This document shows positions 16,609-25,949 of a DNA stretch of 64,000 bases, piece after piece. The notes under the pieces are model-generated. The model saw nothing but the letters and a program-made list of their open reading frames with translations. It was not told where the DNA came from and did not search any database. Each line of letters opens with the position of its first letter. The first letter of the stretch is position 1. The translations under genes were made by a program, and so were the position numbers. The DNA comes from an uncultured Clostridia bacterium (GTDB taxonomy: Bacteria > Bacillota > Clostridia > Oscillospirales > Ruminococcaceae): positions 1 through 64,000 of the forward strand of contig CALXCO010000004.1 in assembly GCA_944386805.1 (NCBI GenBank). Reading direction: 5' to 3'.

Positions 16609-16640
16609 GGGGGAGAAGGCAATTCTCCCCCGTTTCTTTT
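16609..16640 (+). terminator. Intra-operon intrinsic terminator (attenuation point)
   Basis: 9-bp stem GGGGGAGAA/TTCTCCCCC with a 5-nt loop, followed by GTTTCTTTTT. It lies between the AtuA-related gene and the CoA-transferase with no new promoter visible, so it probably sets a lower level for the three downstream genes. Confidence 0.75.
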
Positions 16641-16674
16641 TATATTTCCAACAACCGAAAGGAGAACACCCCCA

Positions 16675-17874
16675 ATGTCCGAACATCTCGCTCTTGAAAA
16701 TATCACCATCCTCGACCTGACCCGCGTCATTGCAGGTCCATACTGCGGCGCAATGCTGGCCGACCTCGGCGCAAACGTCATTAAAATCGAACTTCCCGGC
16801 CGTGGAGACGATGCACGCGCCTATGGCCCTTACGTCAACGGCGAAAGCCTCTATTACGGCAACCTTAACCGCAACAAACGCGGTATTACCCTCAACCTCA
16901 AGAGCGAGGAAGGAAAAGAAATCTTCCGCAAACTGGCTGCAAAAGCCGACGTCGTACTGGAAAACTACCGTCCCGGCGTTATGGACAAACTGGGACTGGG
17001 GTATGACGAGCTGAAAAAGCTGAATCCCCGGCTGATTTATGCGGCCGTCTCCGGATTTGGCAGCTACGGCCGCTACTCCCAGCGTCCCGGTTATGACATC
17101 ATCTCCCAGGCGATGGGCGGTCTGATGTCAGTCACCGGTCATCCCGGCAACGGCCCGACCCGTGTCGGTTCGGCCATCAGCGACGCACTGGGCCGCCTGA
17201 GCCTGAGCGTGGCCATTCGGGCGGCGATTGAAGCAGGGCATATCGCGCGGGCCGGACAGCGGGTTGACGTTTCGCTGATCGACTCGGTTGTCGCATCGCT
17301 GGAGAATGCCTACCAGCGGTATGAAGTCAGCCACGAAAACCCCAAGCGGATGGGCAATGCTTATGCTTCGATTGCGCCGTATGATTCGTATGAAGCGAGC
17401 GACGGATGGTTTGTCATCGGCTGCGGCAACGACAAGCTGTACAAACAGTTCTGCGACAACATTCTGCATATGCCGGAACTGGTCAACGACCCCCGGTTTG
17501 ACTGCAACGTCAACCGTGTCGCCAACAACCTTGAACTGAAAGCCATTATTGAAGAAAATTTTGCAAAGAAACATACTGTCAAAGAATGCGTCGATATGAT
17601 TCTCGGTGCCGGTATTCCGGCAGGCCCGATCTACAACGTTTCGGATATCATGGAAGACCCGCATATCCGCGACGACCGGGAGATGTTTATCCATGTCAAT
17701 CACCCGGTGATGGGCGACGTCATCCTCAATGGCAACCCGGTCAAGCTGAGCGACACCGAAGTCGGCATCCGGTTCCCCTCTCCTACTCTTGGCCAGCACA
17801 ACCATGAAATCCTTGCGGACATCGGTTATTCGGATAGTGAGATCGAAGAGATGAAGCAGAAAGGGGTTCTGTAA
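16675..17874 (+). CDS. CaiB/BaiF family (class III) CoA-transferase
   Basis: 399 residues, the normal length. N-terminal [21 protein letters not shown] is the family hallmark. [13 protein letters not shown] contains the aspartate that forms the aspartyl-CoA anhydride intermediate. The family moves CoA between carboxylic acids without ATP, so it probably activates the acid that this operon degrades. ATG at 16675 has AAGGAG 10 nt upstream; the longer frame runs back through the hairpin and is not used. The thiolase starts one base after its stop codon. Confidence 0.93.
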   Translation: MSEHLALENITILDLTRVIAGPYCGAMLADLGANVIKIELPGRGDDARAYGPYVNGESLYYGNLNRNKRGITLNLKSEEGKEIFRKLAAKADVVLENYRPGVMDKLGLGYDELKKLNPRLIYAAVSGFGSYGRYSQRPGYDIISQAMGGLMSVTGHPGNGPTRVGSAISDALGRLSLSVAIRAAIEAGHIARAGQRVDVSLIDSVVASLENAYQRYEVSHENPKRMGNAYASIAPYDSYEASDGWFVIGCGNDKLYKQFCDNILHMPELVNDPRFDCNVNRVANNLELKAIIEENFAKKHTVKECVDMILGAGIPAGPIYNVSDIMEDPHIRDDREMFIHVNHPVMGDVILNGNPVKLSDTEVGIRFPSPTLGQHNHEILADIGYSDSEIEEMKQKGVL

Positions 17875-17875
17875 G

Positions 17876-19054
17876 ATGGAAATTGCAATCGTATCTGCCG
17901 TCCGCACCGCCATCGGAAAATTTGGCGGCACACTGACCGGTGTGCCAGCTGAACAGCTGGGTGCTATCGTCATCAAAGAAGCGCTGGCACGTGCCGGTGT
18001 CGCACCGGAACAGGTTTCGGAAGTGATCATGGGCTGTGTCCTCCAGGCAGGTCTCGGACAAAATCCTGCCCGTCAGGCCTCAATTCACGCCGGTGTCCCG
18101 AAAGAGGTCCCCGCTTTTACTGTCAATAACGTCTGCGGTTCCGGACTGAAATGTGTCAACCTTGCCGCCAGTCTGATTCAGTCGGGTGAGGCGGAAATCA
18201 TTGTTGCCGGTGGAATGGAAAATATGTCGGCTGCTCCATATGTCCTGCCGGGTGCACGGTTTGGCTACCGGATGAACGACGGCAAGATGGTCGACGCAAT
18301 GGTCCATGATGCGCTGTGGGATGCGTTTTATGATGTGCATATGGGCGTGACTGCTGAAAATATTGCGAAAGAATACGGCATTACCCGCGAGGAACAGGAC
18401 GCTTTCGCCGCGACCAGCCAGCAAAAATGCGAAGCAGCCCGCAAATCCGGCAGATTTGCCGATGAAATTGTTCCAGTCACCGTCCACCAGAAAAAAGCAG
18501 ATATCGTTTTTGATACCGATGAACTGCCGCGTGACGGCGTGACTGTCGAGTCGATTGCCCGACTCCGCCCTGCTTTCCTCAAAGACGGCACCGTCACCGC
18601 CGCCAATGCCTCCGGTATCAACGATGGCGCAGCGGCCGTCGTCATGATGAGTGCTGACAAGGCCAAAGAACTTGGGCTCAAGCCGATGGCAATCTGGATT
18701 GCCGGAACAAGTGCAGGCGTTGAACCGTCGGTTATGGGACTGGGCGCAGGCGTTGCGGCCAAAAAGCTAATGGAAAAAACCGGGATTACCGTCGACGATC
18801 TGACGTTGATTGAAGCAAACGAAGCGTTTGCTTCCCAGTCGATTGCCAGCGCGAGAATTGCCGGATGGGACCGCTGCATGGAAAAGGTCAATGTCAACGG
18901 CGGTGCAATTGCCTTGGGGCATCCGGTCGGCGCATCTGGCTGTCGAATTCTGGTCACGCTGCTGCACGAACTGAAAAAGCGGGGCGGTGGTCTGGGACTG
19001 GCGACGCTGTGTGTCGGCGGCGGCATGGGCGTTTCAGCGATTGTCCGTGTCTGA
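17876..19054 (+). CDS. Thiolase (acetyl-CoA C-acyltransferase family)
   Basis: 392 residues. The acylated cysteine is in [12 protein letters not shown] (about residue 87), with the catalytic histidine in [10 protein letters not shown] and the second cysteine in LCVGGGMG, all as in biosynthetic and degradative thiolases. It either cleaves a 3-ketoacyl-CoA with CoA or condenses acetyl-CoA units; the context of a CoA-transferase and AtuA favours cleavage. Start at 17876 is one base beyond the stop of the transferase, so translation is likely coupled. No 3-hydroxyacyl-CoA dehydrogenase or enoyl-CoA hydratase accompanies it, which makes ordinary beta-oxidation unlikely. Confidence 0.95.
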   Translation: MEIAIVSAVRTAIGKFGGTLTGVPAEQLGAIVIKEALARAGVAPEQVSEVIMGCVLQAGLGQNPARQASIHAGVPKEVPAFTVNNVCGSGLKCVNLAASLIQSGEAEIIVAGGMENMSAAPYVLPGARFGYRMNDGKMVDAMVHDALWDAFYDVHMGVTAENIAKEYGITREEQDAFAATSQQKCEAARKSGRFADEIVPVTVHQKKADIVFDTDELPRDGVTVESIARLRPAFLKDGTVTAANASGINDGAAAVVMMSADKAKELGLKPMAIWIAGTSAGVEPSVMGLGAGVAAKKLMEKTGITVDDLTLIEANEAFASQSIASARIAGWDRCMEKVNVNGGAIALGHPVGASGCRILVTLLHELKKRGGGLGLATLCVGGGMGVSAIVRV

Positions 19055-19081
19055 TAAGCGCAGAACGAAAGGAAGATCAAC

Positions 19082-20791
19082 ATGGACGCAATGCAAAAAA
19101 TGCTGGAAATGGCGAAAAAGCAGCTGTTAAAACAATTTGATGAATGCTCCATCCCGGTTGTCTGCGCAGTCGGCCAGAGTGGCGAGACAATGGTTCCAAT
19201 GGACGACGGCGTCCGGCTGCGGACAATATACTGGAAACCGAAGGAAAAGAGCAGCTTTCCGGTCATTCTGCTGCGGAGCTGCTATCCCAATCAGGAACCG
19301 ATCATGATCGTCAAGGCAGAAGAAGTCTGCAAAAGAGGATTTGGCGTTGTGCTGCAATGGTGCAGAGGAACCGGCGGTTCGGAAGGAGAATGGGAGCCGA
19401 ATATCTATGATCGTTCCGACGGACTGGCGACAATGCGCTGGCTGGACCAGATGGACGAAGTCGAAAGCATCGGCTACTGGGGAGATTCCTATCTTGCCTA
19501 TACCGGCTGGTGTATGGCCGACGCCGTCCCGGACAAATGCAAAACCATGTATCTCGGTGTTTACGGCTGTGACCGCCATGTCTCTGCTTATCAGGACGGG
19601 CTGTTCCGTCAGGACATCCTGACCGGGTGGGCGATGGGCAACGCAGGACGCCCGATTGATGCCGATTATATTGCCTCCTGTCGTTACCGTCCGCAGGTCG
19701 AAGTGGATGAAGCGATGTGGGGCATCCGGCTGGACTGGTACCGTGACTGGATTACCAACACCGACCGGGACAGCGAATACTGGTCACAGGGACTCTGGCG
19801 CAAGCTGAGAGAGACGCCTTCTGAGATGAAAATCCCGGTCTTTATCCGGGACGGATGGTATGACCACCATCTGGGCAGTGCGATTGCGACCTATCGTTCG
19901 CTGTCGCCGGAATCCAAAGCCCATACTACCCTCCAGCTCGGTCCCTGGAACCACGGTTACGGCTGTGCACTGACCGGTCAGGATACTGCAAACCTGAAAG
20001 ATGATACAATCGAATCGCCAATGGTCTGGTTCAAACGGATTCTGCTGGATGGCGAGAATCCACCGCCTGAAGTGTTAACCTATGTCTGCGGGAAGGACGA
20101 GTGGGAAAGCTGGAACCAGTTCCCGGTGCCGGTTTCGGAAAACAGGACCCTATATCTGGATGCTGCCGGAGACAAAAAAGAGGACGCTTACCGGATGGAC
20201 AAAGCGCCTGCCCAGAATGCGCAGGTCAGCTACCGGTATGACCCGAATGACCCTGTACTATCATTTGGTGCAGAATCTCTCTTTGTCTCACAGGGTGGTG
20301 TTGGTTCATTGCGTCAGCCGCCGTGCAGCTGGCGAAAAGATATCCTTTCTTTCCTGTCGCCGGTCTTTACCGAAGATACCGAGCTGGGCGGCAGCATCAA
20401 GGTACGGCTGTATGTTTCCTCGGACGCGCCGGATACCGCTTTTGCCGCAAAGGTGATGGAAGTTTTCCCCAACGGCAGTACCTACAACATTCGTGGTTCC
20501 ATCACGACCCTTGCCTATCGTGGACATTCAGAACACCGCCAGAGCTATACACCCGGAGAGATTGTACCGGTGGATATTGATACCTGGGAAATTTCCTGGA
20601 TGATTCATGCGGGAAGCCGGCTGCGGATTGATATTACTTCTTCCGATTTTCCGCAGTATTCGATTCATCCCAACAAGGAAGGCCCATGGTCGGTACACAA
20701 AGAGGTTGTTCCTGCCATCCAGACAGTTTATACCGGAACGGAATATCCTTCTGCTGTCATTCTGCCGGTTATTATTCACAGCCACAAATAA
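19082..20791 (+). CDS. CocE/NonD family alpha/beta hydrolase
   Basis: 569 residues. The alpha/beta-hydrolase domain has its nucleophile serine in GYWGDSYLAYTGW (about residue 136), Asp in VFIRDGWYDHH and His in LGPWNHGYG, the pattern of the X-Pro dipeptidyl-peptidase/cocaine esterase group. A C-terminal jelly-roll domain follows from about residue 400. Members hydrolyse esters or amides. As last gene of the operon it may release the acid that the CoA-transferase then activates; this is inference. No signal peptide. ATG at 19082 with AAAGGAAG upstream. A bidirectional terminator begins at its stop codon. Confidence 0.88.
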   Translation: MDAMQKMLEMAKKQLLKQFDECSIPVVCAVGQSGETMVPMDDGVRLRTIYWKPKEKSSFPVILLRSCYPNQEPIMIVKAEEVCKRGFGVVLQWCRGTGGSEGEWEPNIYDRSDGLATMRWLDQMDEVESIGYWGDSYLAYTGWCMADAVPDKCKTMYLGVYGCDRHVSAYQDGLFRQDILTGWAMGNAGRPIDADYIASCRYRPQVEVDEAMWGIRLDWYRDWITNTDRDSEYWSQGLWRKLRETPSEMKIPVFIRDGWYDHHLGSAIATYRSLSPESKAHTTLQLGPWNHGYGCALTGQDTANLKDDTIESPMVWFKRILLDGENPPPEVLTYVCGKDEWESWNQFPVPVSENRTLYLDAAGDKKEDAYRMDKAPAQNAQVSYRYDPNDPVLSFGAESLFVSQGGVGSLRQPPCSWRKDILSFLSPVFTEDTELGGSIKVRLYVSSDAPDTAFAAKVMEVFPNGSTYNIRGSITTLAYRGHSEHRQSYTPGEIVPVDIDTWEISWMIHAGSRLRIDITSSDFPQYSIHPNKEGPWSVHKEVVPAIQTVYTGTEYPSAVILPVIIHSHK

Positions 20792-20836
20792 AATACGCCT
20801 GACATGGAGTACGCTAAACCCATGTCAGGCGTATTT
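20791..20836. terminator. Bidirectional intrinsic terminator
   Basis: 17-bp perfect stem (AAATACGCCTGACATGG with its complement) and a 12-nt loop, T-rich on both exits. It separates the AtuA operon from the converging minus-strand operon. Confidence 0.9.
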
Positions 20837-20856
20837 TATTGTGATCAGATGTACAC

Positions 20857-21624
20857 TCAATGACCGGCAGGTTTCTGCTCAACCAGATTCTTTTCAGTCG
20901 TCAGATCAGCGTGCAGCATCGCGCCAAAGACAAATCCCAACGGAATCAGTGTCAACCAGATTGCTTTACCCAGCAGCAGATTGCAGAAAAACGTGCCGAT
21001 GACTGCGCCCAGCACAAAAAAGATCAGCATCTGGAAATGACGCAGCAGTTTGAGACGGTGGCTTTTATCTTCGCTATGCCGGTGGAGGACTTCCTTTGCA
21101 AGGCCAATCCCCAGCTGACGGATATGGTTGGTTGCAAAGGTTGTCGCCATCGGGACACCTTCCGCCTGACGGAAGGTATTATACTGCATCGAGGCGATAA
21201 AGTTGATCACAACCTGCGAGATCTGAACCGGCGCCGATTCGGGCACAAATCCCAATCCGATAACCGCCAGCATCTCAATGGCAATCAGCAGGGTATCCCA
21301 GCGCATCGGCATATGATGTTTGACCGGATTGGGGAGCAGCTCCGAGACAAATGCGCCCATCAGGTAGGCGGAAATCGGAATCAGATAATAGACAGCCGAG
21401 CTCCATTCCCCTTTTCCCAATGCAAGCCCCATCAGTACAACATTGCCGGTCTGTGCGTTACAGAATACGTTTCCACGCAGCAGATAGGTAAATGCGCCAA
21501 AGAAACCGGCAACAGCAATCAGCAGGTGATAGACCCAGTTGCGCTCACAGACCAGATAATACGAACGGCCATTTTTTTGATTTGTTTGCATGACTTCGCT
21601 TCCCATATCCAAAGTTTTCAACAT
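20857..21624 (-). CDS. YoaK/DUF1275 family membrane protein
   Basis: 255 residues with about six membrane helices. GFFGAFTYLLRGNVFCNAQTGNVV near the N-terminus is the family signature, and ASMQYNTFRQ plus TTFATNHIRQLG follow. Function unknown. Its ATG overlaps the stop of the upstream DUF3267 gene (ATGTTGA), so it is translationally coupled and the last gene of the operon. An internal ATG at 21591 preceded by GGAAG is an alternative start. Confidence 0.85.
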   Translation of the reverse strand: MLKTLDMGSEVMQTNQKNGRSYYLVCERNWVYHLLIAVAGFFGAFTYLLRGNVFCNAQTGNVVLMGLALGKGEWSSAVYYLIPISAYLMGAFVSELLPNPVKHHMPMRWDTLLIAIEMLAVIGLGFVPESAPVQISQVVINFIASMQYNTFRQAEGVPMATTFATNHIRQLGIGLAKEVLHRHSEDKSHRLKLLRHFQMLIFFVLGAVIGTFFCNLLLGKAIWLTLIPLGFVFGAMLHADLTTEKNLVEQKPAGH

Positions 21625-22202
21625 TCTTTTGTCAGTCCGGTGGATAACCGCTCATAGACCGTCATTGAGACGCCGCTGTCCTGAATCAGGATATCGGCAG
21701 ACATTTTTGACAGTTTAGCGGTCACGTACAAGTCTCCGGCTGCCCCCGAAAGGTTGCTGACCTGAATCAGCCAGACCACCCAGAACCATCCGTCACCTGC
21801 CAGAAGATTCAGTATCAGCAGCACCACACCCCAGACGACGACCGGCGCCAATGCAATGACAATATACGGTTTCTTCCCGAAATAAGCGTCGCTGCCGGCA
21901 TAGGCGTACAAACCTGTATAGCCGAACTTCACCTTTTCAGCGCCGTAATATTTCATACAGACCGCGTGGGTCAGCTCGTGCAGCACGAGGTAGAGGAGCA
22001 CTCCGATCACCATGAGCAGCAGCTTTGTAATTCCAAGGCGCAGCAACGCCTGCACCGGAACGACCAAATGACCAATCTCAATCAGTACCAACATAATGAC
22101 AAGTGCCAGTCCGTTGACCAGCAGTGCTTCTGTTTTATTCTTTTGCAGGTCAATTTTTACCCGCTCACCGTACCCATCCGGCAATTGTTCAACAGCGTTC
22201 AT
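21618..22202 (-). CDS. DUF3267 putative zinc metalloprotease, membrane-bound
   Basis: 194 residues with about four membrane helices. VLHELTHAVCM at about residue 95 gives an HExxH zinc motif inside or next to a helix, as in DUF3267 and related M50-like putative peptidases. No protease substrate is known. Start ATG at 22202 with GGAGG upstream. It overlaps the DUF1275 gene by 7 bp and follows a 63-residue membrane protein. Confidence 0.8.
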   Translation of the reverse strand: MNAVEQLPDGYGERVKIDLQKNKTEALLVNGLALVIMLVLIEIGHLVVPVQALLRLGITKLLLMVIGVLLYLVLHELTHAVCMKYYGAEKVKFGYTGLYAYAGSDAYFGKKPYIVIALAPVVVWGVVLLILNLLAGDGWFWVVWLIQVSNLSGAAGDLYVTAKLSKMSADILIQDSGVSMTVYERLSTGLTKEC

Positions 22203-22229
22203 CTCTTCACCTCCGGGTCAGAAAAGGCG

Positions 22230-22421
22230 TTATTTTTTACCCATCGCCTGCCAGAAAGCACAGGCCAGTATGACCAGCATACAAAGTGCCACACCGACAG
22301 CCAACCCCGATATCACAGCCGGGTTTTTGTCCAGCATCAGGATTTCAATTCCCATCGCCACCAGCAGGACAATGACCGCCACAACCGCGACCAGCAATGC
22401 CACCGTGATTATTTTATTCAT
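22230..22421 (-). CDS. Small two-helix membrane protein
   Basis: 63 residues, almost all in two hydrophobic helices (about 5-30 and 38-58) joined by a short DKNPA turn, with a basic end. Start ATG at 22421 preceded by GGGAGG 9 nt upstream; stop is 27 nt before the DUF3267 gene. No family recognised. The position suggests a role with the putative membrane protease. Confidence 0.7.
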   Translation of the reverse strand: MNKIITVALLVAVVAVIVLLVAMGIEILMLDKNPAVISGLAVGVALCMLVILACAFWQAMGKK

Positions 22422-22493
22422 CCTTCAAACCTCCCTGCACTTTTTCCATCCAACAGCGCAGAATTTTCTTTTTGACCTCCGGCAAAGCGGCGA

Positions 22494-23264
22494 TTATACG
22501 CCGCTCATACCTAGCAGTCCCAGCATTTCCGCCAATTTGTCTGCCGGAAGCTGACCGGGTGCCGAAGCCGACTCCAGCGTCCCGAAAGTCAGACAGCTGC
22601 CCACCAGCTCACCACAGACCCGACTGACTGCCCCCAGTTTTCCCATCGACATCGTAATCAGCGGTGCATCACTGACCCGTGCGCGTTCCTCGGTTGCCGC
22701 AAGCAGCTCCAGCACATCCGAAGCCGACTGGGGCATCACCGCAATTTTGCAGATATCCGCTCCCTGCTGCTCCATCTTTTCCAGCCGGGAAAGGATTTCA
22801 GCGCGAGGTGGGGTTTTCTGAAAATCATGGCTGGAAAAGACCGTTTTGACGCCATTTTCCGCCGCAAGTTCTGCCAGTGCTTTTGCCTGTTCACCGGCAG
22901 TAAACAACTCAACATCGACAAGGTCCGCGTACCCATCGGCGCATATCTCACCCAGCAGCGCGAGATATTTTTGGCTGTCACAGGGCTGGTTTCCACCTTC
23001 TTGTTTGGTCCGGAAGGTCACCAGCAGCGGCATTCCATCCAGTACCTGACGCAGGCTCATTCCGGTTTTCTTGAGCGATTCACGGTTCCATACCCCGTCA
23101 AACCAGTCAATCCGCCATTCACACAGATCGGCACAGACGCCTTTTTTCCGGGCTATCCTGCGCCCCTGTTCGAGAATACCGAAGTGATCGGGTGCAACTA
23201 CCGGGATACAGATTTTGGGTCTTCCATTTCCAAATTCCACACCCCTGACCGATACGGTTTTCAT
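22494..23264 (-). CDS. aroD: Type I 3-dehydroquinate dehydratase
   Basis: 256 residues. Type I features are EWRIDWFD near residue 50, the histidine in FSSHDFQKTP and the Schiff-base lysine in ICKIAVMPQS. It dehydrates 3-dehydroquinate to 3-dehydroshikimate in aromatic amino acid synthesis or quinate breakdown. Start ATG at 23264 with CAGGAGG upstream, 18 nt after the fumarylacetoacetate-hydrolase-family gene, so the two are co-transcribed. Shikimate kinase (37454-37957) is elsewhere in the window. Confidence 0.95.
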   Translation of the reverse strand: MKTVSVRGVEFGNGRPKICIPVVAPDHFGILEQGRRIARKKGVCADLCEWRIDWFDGVWNRESLKKTGMSLRQVLDGMPLLVTFRTKQEGGNQPCDSQKYLALLGEICADGYADLVDVELFTAGEQAKALAELAAENGVKTVFSSHDFQKTPPRAEILSRLEKMEQQGADICKIAVMPQSASDVLELLAATEERARVSDAPLITMSMGKLGAVSRVCGELVGSCLTFGTLESASAPGQLPADKLAEMLGLLGMSGV

Positions 23265-23282
23265 TCTGTCCGCCTCCTGCCG

Positions 23283-24053
23283 TTATTCGACGGTATTGCG
23301 CAGAATACCGATTTCCGGGATTTCTACCTCGACCACATCGCCCCGCTGCATTGCGCCAACACCGGCAGGTGTTCCGGTCAGCACAAAATCACCCGGAAGT
23401 AATGTAATTGCCTCAGTGATAAAGGCAAGCAGTTTGGGAACCGTATGAATCAGCAGAGAGGTGCTGCTCCGCTGCCGTTCCTGACCGTTGAGACGGGTAA
23501 TGACCGTCTGTGCAGCGGGGTCCAGACCGGTCACAATCCGCGGTCCAACCGGTGCAAACAGGTCGAATGCCTTGCCACGGGTCCACTGTCCCTCACTTTT
23601 CTGGATATCGCGGGCAGTCACGTCGTTGGCCACCGTATAACCGAAGACATAGGAAAGAGCTTCTTCTTCCGGCACATGGGTCATCTTTTTGCCGATGATA
23701 ATTGCCAGTTCGCCTTCATAATCCACCCGGTTGGATACTGCCGGGTAAGGGATGATTCCATCCGGGTCATTGACACAGGTAGAAGGTTTGATAAACAGGA
23801 CCGGTTTTTCAGGGACAGCATCGCCGAATACTGCCTGCATCTCCTGAATATGGTCAAAGTAGTTTTTCCCGACACAGACCATCTTGTTTCCTTCAAACGG
23901 TGCCAGCAGCCGTACACCCTTCAAATCCATTTCCTGTCCGGTCTTTTTGCCGCCAAGATAAGGAGCACCATCCAGCAGCAGTGCTTTTCCGTCGTATTCT
24001 TCTGCCCAGCATGCACCGGACGGTGTTTCGATTCTGATATATTGCTGTTTCAT
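23283..24053 (-). CDS. Fumarylacetoacetate hydrolase family protein
   Basis: 256 residues with the FAH C-terminal fold. CVGKNYFDHI and FIKPST are followed by the metal-binding acids in DYEGELAIIIGKK, and the end has GDFVLTGTPAGVG. Family members hydrolyse or decarboxylate 2-keto acids (fumarylpyruvate, acylpyruvates, oxaloacetate). The substrate here is open. First gene of the operon with aroD; that pairing hints at aromatic or shikimate-related catabolism but does not prove it. Start ATG at 24053 with CAGGAGG upstream. Confidence 0.9.
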   Translation of the reverse strand: MKQQYIRIETPSGACWAEEYDGKALLLDGAPYLGGKKTGQEMDLKGVRLLAPFEGNKMVCVGKNYFDHIQEMQAVFGDAVPEKPVLFIKPSTCVNDPDGIIPYPAVSNRVDYEGELAIIIGKKMTHVPEEEALSYVFGYTVANDVTARDIQKSEGQWTRGKAFDLFAPVGPRIVTGLDPAAQTVITRLNGQERQRSSTSLLIHTVPKLLAFITEAITLLPGDFVLTGTPAGVGAMQRGDVVEVEIPEIGILRNTVE

Positions 24054-24072
24054 AAGAACCTCCTGGATCTTT

Positions 24073-24084
24073 TACTTTAAAGTA
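24073..24084. promoter_or_regulatory. Palindrome between promoter and start of the FAH-family gene
   Basis: TACTTTAAAGTA, a perfect 12-bp palindrome in the leader, placed about 10 bp past the -10 box. It could be an operator; an AT-rich palindrome of this size can also occur by chance. Confidence 0.35.
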
Positions 24085-24094
24085 GGTTGATGAT

Positions 24095-24123
24095 ATTATA
24101 CTATAAATCCAGCTGTATGACAA
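24095..24123 (-). promoter_or_regulatory. sigma-A promoter of the FAH-aroD operon
   Basis: Minus strand TTGTCA, 17 nt, TATAAT. Confidence 0.85.
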
Positions 24124-24169
24124 GAAAAACGGCAGCGATTCTCTCCGGTCACAGACAGAACAGCTGCCG
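24123..24169 (-). terminator. Intrinsic terminator after the GH35-like gene
   Basis: Minus strand CGGCAGC/GCTGCCG stem with a long loop followed by TTTTTCTT. It overlaps the -35 of the next promoter by one base. Confidence 0.65.
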
Positions 24170-24197
24170 CTCGTTAGTGCGTCAGTCAGACAAATGC

Positions 24198-25778
24198 TTA
24201 TTCATAACAGAACAGGCTGATATGCAGTGCCTGCGGGAAATCTGACAGGCCGATGAAATAGCCTTCATCGCCATTCAGGGTACGTCCCGGAACCCATTCA
24301 CCGGCACGATAATAGCCTTCTTCCTTATTCAGGACACCGACAACGGCTTTTTCTCCCGGTTTGGGCAGGAATTTGACCGAATAGCCGCTTCCGCACAGGA
24401 TAAACTCATTTTCCGACAGTTCAATCAGGAAACCACCTGCCACAGCACGGTCCTTGTTGTTGGACGAACGACTGAAGAAGGACTCCGAAGCGCCAGAATA
24501 GGAAATCTGCACGTCATAGCGGGCAAGCGAAAGGGAGATGCCGGAATCATGATATTCCAGAAAAGCGTGAATTTTTCCTTCACGATGTGCCTTGTCAATA
24601 ATTGGCAGCATATTTCCAATCAAGTCATAAGCAGCGGCCAGACGTTCCCCTGCTCCGGTCGGATTGAACGCATCGTTGCTGATATTCAGCGTTGCCAGCA
24701 GACTGTCGTCGATGCTGTCCGAACGGTTTCCAAACAGGTCTTCGATTCCAAACGGTGCAAAACACAGTGCACGATGTTTGCCAACCGCATACATCAAAAA
24801 CGATGCCGAATCCTTGGTTGCACGCACTTCCGGAATAAACAGCGGATTTCCGGAAACGGCATACTCATCACAGACACCACGGAAATTATTGAGATAGATG
24901 TCCGGCGCATAGCAGTCAATGGTCGGCGCAGCCAGCCGCCAAATCTGCATAACCTTTGCAATCGGTCCGCCACAGGGGTAGCAGCCTGCACGGTCAGGAT
25001 GCTGCTCCAGCCAGGCATTGACATACATCGGAAGCGGATAAACCGCTTTGCCACAGGCGGCGATCTTTTCCACGGCAGACGCATACTGCCATGCCATCAT
25101 CATTTCTCCGCCATCCCGGCCAAAAACTTCTTCCCAGCTGCCTTGGCCATACTGCTGTGCGACCAGTTCCGGAACCGGGCTGTGGAAAGCCTGTTCAGCC
25201 GCAGGCGAAAAATCCCGGTCAGCGCCGAGAACGCCCATCTCATTTTCCACCTGAACCGCGATGACGACATGTTCAGGGTCTGCCTGTGCGAGATGCTGCA
25301 TCAGCTGACTAAAAGCCGCCGCATCTGCCTGAACAGCTTCTTCACAGAAAGGTGAAATGCAATCAAGTGGCTTGCCAAAGCCGTCCCGTACCCGGAAGAA
25401 ACGGGCATTTAAACCACTGGAAGCCTTTTTGACCCACGCCGGAACATAAGTGGAAATACCGTTTTTCCACAGTCCGAACCAGAGCAGAATCAGACGCATG
25501 CCTTCCCGCTTTGCACTGGCAATCAGACCATCGACCAGCGTAAAATCAAACCGGTCCTCCTCCGGCTGAATGGTTTCCCAGGCGACCGACAGAATTACAG
25601 TATTCATATGCAGCGGACGCAGCGCAGGCCAGATTTTCTGGTCCATATATGCAAGGCTGGACGAACTGGAGTTATGCAGCTCACCTGACAGTGCGATATA
25701 GGGCGCACCGTCGACATAAAGCATCATTTTTCCATTTTCGTCCTTTTGCATCCGGGGCATTTCCGTTATACGTTCCAT
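24198..25778 (-). CDS. Beta-galactosidase-like glycoside hydrolase (GH35/GH42-like barrel, DUF5597-type)
   Basis: 526 residues. An N-terminal TIM barrel begins with YIALSGELHNSSSSSL. It has the acid/base glutamate in AVQVENEMG and a candidate nucleophile glutamate in PLFIPEVRA; a beta-rich C-terminal domain follows. No signal peptide, so it acts on imported oligosaccharides. The exact specificity cannot be read. ATG at 25778 with AAAGGATG upstream. It is a single gene between terminators. Confidence 0.85.
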   Translation of the reverse strand: MERITEMPRMQKDENGKMMLYVDGAPYIALSGELHNSSSSSLAYMDQKIWPALRPLHMNTVILSVAWETIQPEEDRFDFTLVDGLIASAKREGMRLILLWFGLWKNGISTYVPAWVKKASSGLNARFFRVRDGFGKPLDCISPFCEEAVQADAAAFSQLMQHLAQADPEHVVIAVQVENEMGVLGADRDFSPAAEQAFHSPVPELVAQQYGQGSWEEVFGRDGGEMMMAWQYASAVEKIAACGKAVYPLPMYVNAWLEQHPDRAGCYPCGGPIAKVMQIWRLAAPTIDCYAPDIYLNNFRGVCDEYAVSGNPLFIPEVRATKDSASFLMYAVGKHRALCFAPFGIEDLFGNRSDSIDDSLLATLNISNDAFNPTGAGERLAAAYDLIGNMLPIIDKAHREGKIHAFLEYHDSGISLSLARYDVQISYSGASESFFSRSSNNKDRAVAGGFLIELSENEFILCGSGYSVKFLPKPGEKAVVGVLNKEEGYYRAGEWVPGRTLNGDEGYFIGLSDFPQALHISLFCYE

Positions 25779-25900
25779 TAAAACTCATCCTTTCCACGAT
25801 TCTACATTTATGCAGAAAATTTTACCATTTATATTGTAACACATCTTTTACAAAAATACTATCGGTTACTGTGAATTTTTATACATAAATCTTTCAGGCA

Positions 25901-25938
25901 AAAATATCCCGGTACAGCTTTTCTCAAGCTGTACCGGG
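25901..25938 (-). terminator. Intrinsic terminator after the solute-binding lipoprotein
   Basis: Minus strand 12-13-bp stem CCCGGTACAGCT/AGCTGTACCGGG followed by ATATTTTT. Confidence 0.9.
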
Positions 25939-25949
25939 AGTTCTTTCGG

